DNA from: Ruminococcaceae bacterium UBA5295
GTDB lineage: Bacteria; Bacillota; Clostridia; Oscillospirales; Acutalibacteraceae
NCBI GenBank assembly: GCA_002411365.1
Contig: DHSD01000022.1
Span: forward strand, 63,962-106,303
DNA length: 42,342 bases
Direction of reading: 5' to 3'
Under the pieces are notes generated by a model. That model was not told the DNA's origin. It searched no databases and was given only the letters and a program-made list of their open reading frames with translations. Shown one piece after another: positions 39,103 to 42,342 of the stretch (positions are counted from its first letter, which is position 1; every line of letters begins with the position of its first letter). Both the position numbers and the translations under genes were made by a program.

Positions 39103-39801
39103 ATGATAGATTCCGTCTGTATTTTTGGCGATTCCGTCGCAAAAGGCGTTGTGCTCAAAAGCACTGAGGAAAAATATGTTCTGCTAAAAGACAGTTTTGT
39201 AAACCGTATACAGGAAAGCTCCGGCATAACCGTGAAGAATTACAGCCGCTTCGGCTCTACTGTCACAAGGGGTATGAAAGAACTCCTGAAGCACCGCTGC
39301 GAGCTCAGCCAGTACGACCATGTCCTTCTTGAGTTCGGCGGGAATGACTGCGACTTAAACTGGCCGCAGGTGGCTGCCAACCCGGAAAGTGACTTCCAGG
39401 CGAAGACACCTATGGGCATCTTTGTGCAGAAGTACACACAGATGGTTCAGGAAATCAGAGCGGCCGGCAGCTGCCCTGTCATATTGTCGCTGCCGCCCAT
39501 TGAGCCGAACAGGTATTTTTCATGGATTTCCCGCGGGCTTAACGCAGACAATATCCTTAAATGGCTCGGTGACACCGGCCACATCTACCGCTGGCACGAA
39601 ATGTACAATTTTGCTGTCTGCCGACTTGCAAACGATACACATACACCGTTTGTGGACATAACCACTCCTTTCCTTGAAATGCGGCACTACGAAAAACTTA
39701 TATGTATGGATGGCATCCACCCAAGCGAAGCCGGCCATAAGCTTATAGCCGAAGCGCTTGACAGCGCCATCAGCCATTACCGTAAAGCGTATGCTTCATG
39801 A
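39103..39801 (+). CDS. SGNH/GDSL-family hydrolase
   Basis: SGNH enzymes cleave or form esters with a Ser-His-Asp triad. The 232-residue product has block I VCIFGDSVAKG (catalytic Ser), the block II Gly in SRFGSTVTRG, block III LEFGGNDCDLNW (Asn), and block V MDGIHPSEAGHKLIAEAL (Asp and His). It has no signal peptide, so it acts in the cytoplasm. The natural substrate is unknown; acyl- or acetyl-ester removal from sugars or lipids is typical of the family. The ATG has a GGAGG box. It is monocistronic, with its own consensus promoter and terminator. Confidence 0.88.
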   Translation: MIDSVCIFGDSVAKGVVLKSTEEKYVLLKDSFVNRIQESSGITVKNYSRFGSTVTRGMKELLKHRCELSQYDHVLLEFGGNDCDLNWPQVAANPESDFQAKTPMGIFVQKYTQMVQEIRAAGSCPVILSLPPIEPNRYFSWISRGLNADNILKWLGDTGHIYRWHEMYNFAVCRLANDTHTPFVDITTPFLEMRHYEKLICMDGIHPSEAGHKLIAEALDSAISHYRKAYAS

Positions 39802-39818
39802 ATGCGCAATAAAATGCA

Positions 39819-39860
39819 CAAAAGCGCTGCCCCACTGCTAAAACTGGGGCAGCGCTTTTG
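39819..39860. terminator. Bidirectional terminator between SGNH hydrolase and flavoprotein genes
   Basis: A perfect 15-bp stem (39819-39833 with 39846-39860) and a 12-nt loop, with T-rich sequence on both sides. It serves the two convergent genes. Confidence 0.9.
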
Positions 39861-39872
39861 TTGTTTTCAGCT

Positions 39873-41285
39873 TTACCTTGCTGCAATATCGCGCGCCACA
39901 ACAACCCCTGTGGTGGAAGCCTGCATAAGGCCGCGGGTTATCCCTGCGCCGTCGCCTATGGCATAAAGGTTCTTAACATCTGTTTCGAAGTTATTTTTAA
40001 CGCCTATTTTTGAAGAATAGAATTTGACTTCGACACCGTAAAGAAGCGTATTTTTCGAGTACAGACCGGGGGCAAGTTTGTCAAACGCGCGCAGCGACTC
40101 CACAATGCTCGTCAGGTGGCGGTGCGGCAGCACAAACGAAAGGTCACCGGGCACCGCTGTTTTAAGCGTCGGCACAGTCGTAGATTTTTTAAGGCGCGTC
40201 GCGTCAGTGCGCCGGCCGAGCAGGAGGTCGCCGAGGCGCTGCACCATAATGCCGCCACCCGTAAGCATATTGCTAAGCTGTGCAATATACCGCCCATACT
40301 CTATAGGCTGGTTGAATGGCTCCGTGAACTTTGTTGAAACAAGCAGCGCAAAATTTGTATTTTCGGTGCGGCGCTCTTCTTCCGCATAGGAGTGGCCGTT
40401 TACTACGGCGATGCCGCCGCTTGGCGTGTCGTAATGCTCCTCGCTCACTATGCCGCCCGGGTTCATGCAGAAAGTGCGCACTTTATTTTCGAAAGTATCC
40501 GAGTAATAAATAAGCTTTGCTTCATAAAGGTGCTTTGTCAACGGATCCATCACCGCATTCGGCACCTCCACGCGCACGCCGATATCCACCTCATTATTTG
40601 CGACGGGCAGGCCAAGTTCTTCCGCCGCGCGGCTCAGCCATTCGGCACCGCCGCGCCCTGGTGCGAGCACAACATACTGTGCCGGAATGCTTTCTTCTTT
40701 CCCTATCGGGTTTTTCATCTTCACCCCGCAGGCCACGCCGTTTTCCGTCAGTATCGACTCAGCCGTCGTATGTTCCCTGAACTCAAAGTTCGGGCGCGAG
40801 CTCAGATAATGGTACATCGCCTTCAGCACCTGATATGAATATTCCGTCCCCATGTGGCGCACAGGGCACGGTATGAGCTGGATATTCTCACGGCGCGCCT
40901 TATAAGCCACTTTTTCGGCAAATTTGTCATCTTTGCCATAGACTTTGTCAGGCGCTCCATAGTGCAGGTAAATGCTGTCCACATAGCGGATAAGTTCCTG
41001 TGCTTTTTCCGTTGACATATAGTCCGTTATATTACCGCCGACCTGCTCCGAAAGGGAAAGCTTCCCGTCGGAAAATGCGCCGGCGCCTGCCCACCCGTTC
41101 ATAATGCTGCACGTGGCGCAATGCGAACAAGTCCCCGTTGTGCGTGCAGGGCATGAGCGGTGCTCTATGTCGCTGCCCGAATCCACAATAAGAATTTTTT
41201 TGTCCGGCGCAAGCCGGTCAAGCTCCAGCGCCGTAAAAATTCCGGCAGGGCCGGCGCCGACAACTACCACATCATAACTTTTCAT
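39873..41285 (-). CDS. NAD(P)/FAD-dependent oxidoreductase, COG2509 type
   Basis: A flavoprotein of the uncharacterised FAD-dependent dehydrogenase group. The 470-residue product opens with the dinucleotide motif YDVVVVGAGPAGIFTALELD and has a cysteine cluster CPARTTGTCSHCATC at residues 45-59 (CxxCxxC after a lone Cys). GWAGAGAFSDGKLSLS, VLAPGRGGAEWLSRAA and YAIGDGAGITRGLMQASTTG complete the FAD site. The substrate is unknown. I use the ATG at 41285. An AGGAGG box is 16 nt upstream, longer than ideal; the frame continues upstream to an ATG at 41339 that would overlap the YaiI gene by 23 nt. Confidence 0.85.
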   Translation of the reverse strand: MKSYDVVVVGAGPAGIFTALELDRLAPDKKILIVDSGSDIEHRSCPARTTGTCSHCATCSIMNGWAGAGAFSDGKLSLSEQVGGNITDYMSTEKAQELIRYVDSIYLHYGAPDKVYGKDDKFAEKVAYKARRENIQLIPCPVRHMGTEYSYQVLKAMYHYLSSRPNFEFREHTTAESILTENGVACGVKMKNPIGKEESIPAQYVVLAPGRGGAEWLSRAAEELGLPVANNEVDIGVRVEVPNAVMDPLTKHLYEAKLIYYSDTFENKVRTFCMNPGGIVSEEHYDTPSGGIAVVNGHSYAEEERRTENTNFALLVSTKFTEPFNQPIEYGRYIAQLSNMLTGGGIMVQRLGDLLLGRRTDATRLKKSTTVPTLKTAVPGDLSFVLPHRHLTSIVESLRAFDKLAPGLYSKNTLLYGVEVKFYSSKIGVKNNFETDVKNLYAIGDGAGITRGLMQASTTGVVVARDIAAR

Positions 41286-41316
41286 AAGGTTTATACTTTT
41301 TCCTCCTAAGATCTCT

Positions 41317-41760
41317 TTATTTCCCTTGGCCGCCATCAAGAAGCATCCTGAAAGCCTTTATAAAAGCTTCATCATCAGCTCTTTCTCTCCTGCGGTTTTT
41401 TCCGAATTTTCCTCCCGAACGGCGTATCTTCTGACCGATGGCACGCTCAAAAAGCAGGCGGTCCATATTTTTATCACTGTAGATAAGGCCGTTCTGATTT
41501 AGCGTTTTTGCACCGCGGCCGAGCGACATGGCCGCAACACCGTAATCCTGCGTAACTACTACGTCTCCAGGCTCAATCAGGTTAACAAGGCGGATATCGG
41601 CGCTGTCGCGCCCCTTGTCGACTGTTATCACCGTGCTGTAGCCGTCGTCCAACTCATGGCTTGTGTCAAGCAGCATTGTAACGGGAATCCCGCGCCGCCT
41701 TGCTTCTTCCACAATTATTTTCTTTACAGGGCAGGCATCGGCATCGACAAGCACTTTCAT
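41317..41760 (-). CDS. YaiI/YqxD family (DUF188) PIN-like protein
   Basis: A 147-residue member of the UPF0178/DUF188 family, which has a PIN-like nuclease fold and no established function. The product begins MKVLVDADACPVKKIIVEEA, with the conserved acidic pair, and has GRDSADIRLVNLIEPGDVVV and TQDYGVAAMSLGRGAKTLN, then the basic C-terminal half SGGKFGKNRRRERADDEAF. It is upstream of and close to the COG2509 flavoprotein gene (31 nt), so they are probably co-transcribed. No obvious promoter in the roughly 100 nt upstream other than AT-rich sequence. Confidence 0.92.
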   Translation of the reverse strand: MKVLVDADACPVKKIIVEEARRRGIPVTMLLDTSHELDDGYSTVITVDKGRDSADIRLVNLIEPGDVVVTQDYGVAAMSLGRGAKTLNQNGLIYSDKNMDRLLFERAIGQKIRRSGGKFGKNRRRERADDEAFIKAFRMLLDGGQGK

Positions 41761-41859
41761 CTTATCAGCCCCTTTTCAGGTTTGCCGCTCTCAATCTTAC
41801 CATAACGTGCGCAAAAAGCAAACGCATTCCCGAAAAAAGATCCGGCAGCGCAAAAGAAT

Positions 41860-41885
41860 CCCCGCCTGCATAAATGCAGACGGGG
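41860..41885 (-). terminator. Terminator after trxA
   Basis: A 12-bp stem with one G-T pair (41874-41885 with 41860-41871), and ATTCTTTT after it on the minus strand, 27 nt beyond the trxA stop. Confidence 0.8.
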
Positions 41886-41912
41886 CAGATTAAAAAGCGC
41901 AGCATATTTTCC

Positions 41913-42227
41913 TTAACTGTCGAGCATCTCAAGAATTTCCTGCTTACTTTGCGCACCCACCGCAGTCTTAGCCGGCTTGCCGTTCTTAAAAACTATAAGC
42001 GTCGGTATGTTTGTTACATTGTAGCGCCCAGCAAGCTCCGGCTGCTCATCTACGTTTACTTTTCCGACCCTGTACCGGCTGTCGCTTTCATTGCCGATCT
42101 CATCCACGATTGGTGAAACCATACTGCACGGGGCGCACCATGAAGCCCAGAAATCCACAAGCACGGGCATATCTGATTTAATGACATCCGAATCGAAATT
42201 ATCTTTCGTAAGAGTAATGACAGCCAT
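41913..42227 (-). CDS. trxA: Thioredoxin
   Basis: A 104-residue thioredoxin, the general disulfide reductant. The fold features are present: ITLTKDNFDSDV, VLVDFWASWCAPCSMVSPIV (active site CAPC), the cis-Pro loop NVTNIPTLIVFKNGK, and the end QSKQEILEMLD. The active site is WCAPC rather than the canonical WCGPC; this change is found in a minority of thioredoxins and can shift redox potential. The reductase gene is not in the window. The ATG at 42227 follows GAAAGGAAG. Confidence 0.94.
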   Translation of the reverse strand: MAVITLTKDNFDSDVIKSDMPVLVDFWASWCAPCSMVSPIVDEIGNESDSRYRVGKVNVDEQPELAGRYNVTNIPTLIVFKNGKPAKTAVGAQSKQEILEMLDS

Positions 42228-42283
42228 GGCCCTACTTCCTTTCTAATTTTTCCCTGCCTTTAAAGGAAAGTTTATTTACTTTT

Positions 42284-42289
42284 ATTATA
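42284..42289 (-). promoter_or_regulatory. Candidate -10 box for trxA
   Basis: TATAAT on the minus strand, about 57 nt before the trxA start; the -35 position is weak. The rest of the right edge to 42342 is AT-rich with no gene seen. Confidence 0.45.
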
Positions 42290-42342
42290 TCCCCTAAAAA
42301 AATATTTACCATACCTTCCCACAAAAATAAATGTTTCCTTGA

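Noticed and set aside
1..42342. CRISPR array, prophage, insertion sequence or defence island
   Set aside because: No regularly spaced repeats, integrase, transposase, terminal inverted repeats or defence-type domains were seen; nearly all genes are housekeeping or metabolic.

Overview
The window looks like chromosome of an anaerobic, spore-forming low-to-mid GC Firmicute of class Clostridia, most likely the Oscillospirales/Ruminococcaceae side (lineage is inference). The evidence is gene content: pyruvate:ferredoxin oxidoreductase, SpoVAC/SpoVAD, the HisG-short/HisZ pair, FeoA/FeoB with its Cys-rich accessory peptide, GTP-type PEP carboxykinase, and AGGAGG-type ribosome binding sites. I see no rRNA, tRNA, CRISPR array, transposase or prophage. 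Gene ends are tightly defined by strong intrinsic terminators.

Layout. (1) 282-8033, minus strand: all histidine biosynthesis steps from PRPP to histidine except histidinol-phosphate phosphatase, in two transcription units. hisH-hisF comes first and ends at a hairpin; hisZ-G-D-C-B-A-I-E follows from its own consensus promoter, with 1-8 nt overlaps or short gaps. (2) 8270-11830, minus: nifJ (PFOR). (3) 12176-15881, plus: a CorC/HlyC-type membrane CBS protein, a preQ1-I riboswitch and queT, then spoVAC-spoVAD. (4) 15937-21392: a phosphohexomutase, an orphan LolD/MacB-type ABC ATPase, a small conserved-looking protein, a Ser-rich single-pass membrane protein, a GNAT acetyltransferase and dusB. 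(5) 21609-27747, plus: polA, rlmA, a GT-C-like membrane protein, rimI and tsaD. The first four are closely packed (4-8 nt overlaps and one 27-nt gap); tsaD follows 55 nt later. (6) 28012-31520, plus: pckG behind a Rex-like operator, and an NCS2 purine permease. (7) 31674-34413, minus: a small two-helix membrane protein and an ammonium transporter fused to a PII signalling domain, preceded by a leader of about 300 nt that carries a terminator before the first start codon. (8) 34550-37013, minus: feoA-feoB-feoB accessory peptide with a metal-repressor-like operator. (9) 37213-38878, minus: an AlkD-like repair protein and L-lactate dehydrogenase. (10) 39103-42227: an SGNH hydrolase, a COG2509 flavoprotein, a YaiI/YqxD PIN-like protein and thioredoxin.

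How it fits together. Pyruvate metabolism (PFOR, LDH, PEPCK) and iron uptake suit a fermentative anaerobe whose PFOR needs three [4Fe-4S] clusters. Nitrogen supply (Amt-PII) and histidine synthesis form separately controlled anabolic modules. The polA-tsaD block is a mix of replication, rRNA modification and tRNA/protein modification housekeeping genes.

The points that most deserve a second look are the Amt-PII fusion with a non-uridylylatable T-loop, its unidentified terminator-bearing leader, the dusB gene whose conserved N terminus lies upstream of any standard start codon, the two operator-like elements around the pckG promoter, and the nested dyads over the alkD-ldh promoter. I did not find an obviously new multi-gene defence or metabolic system.
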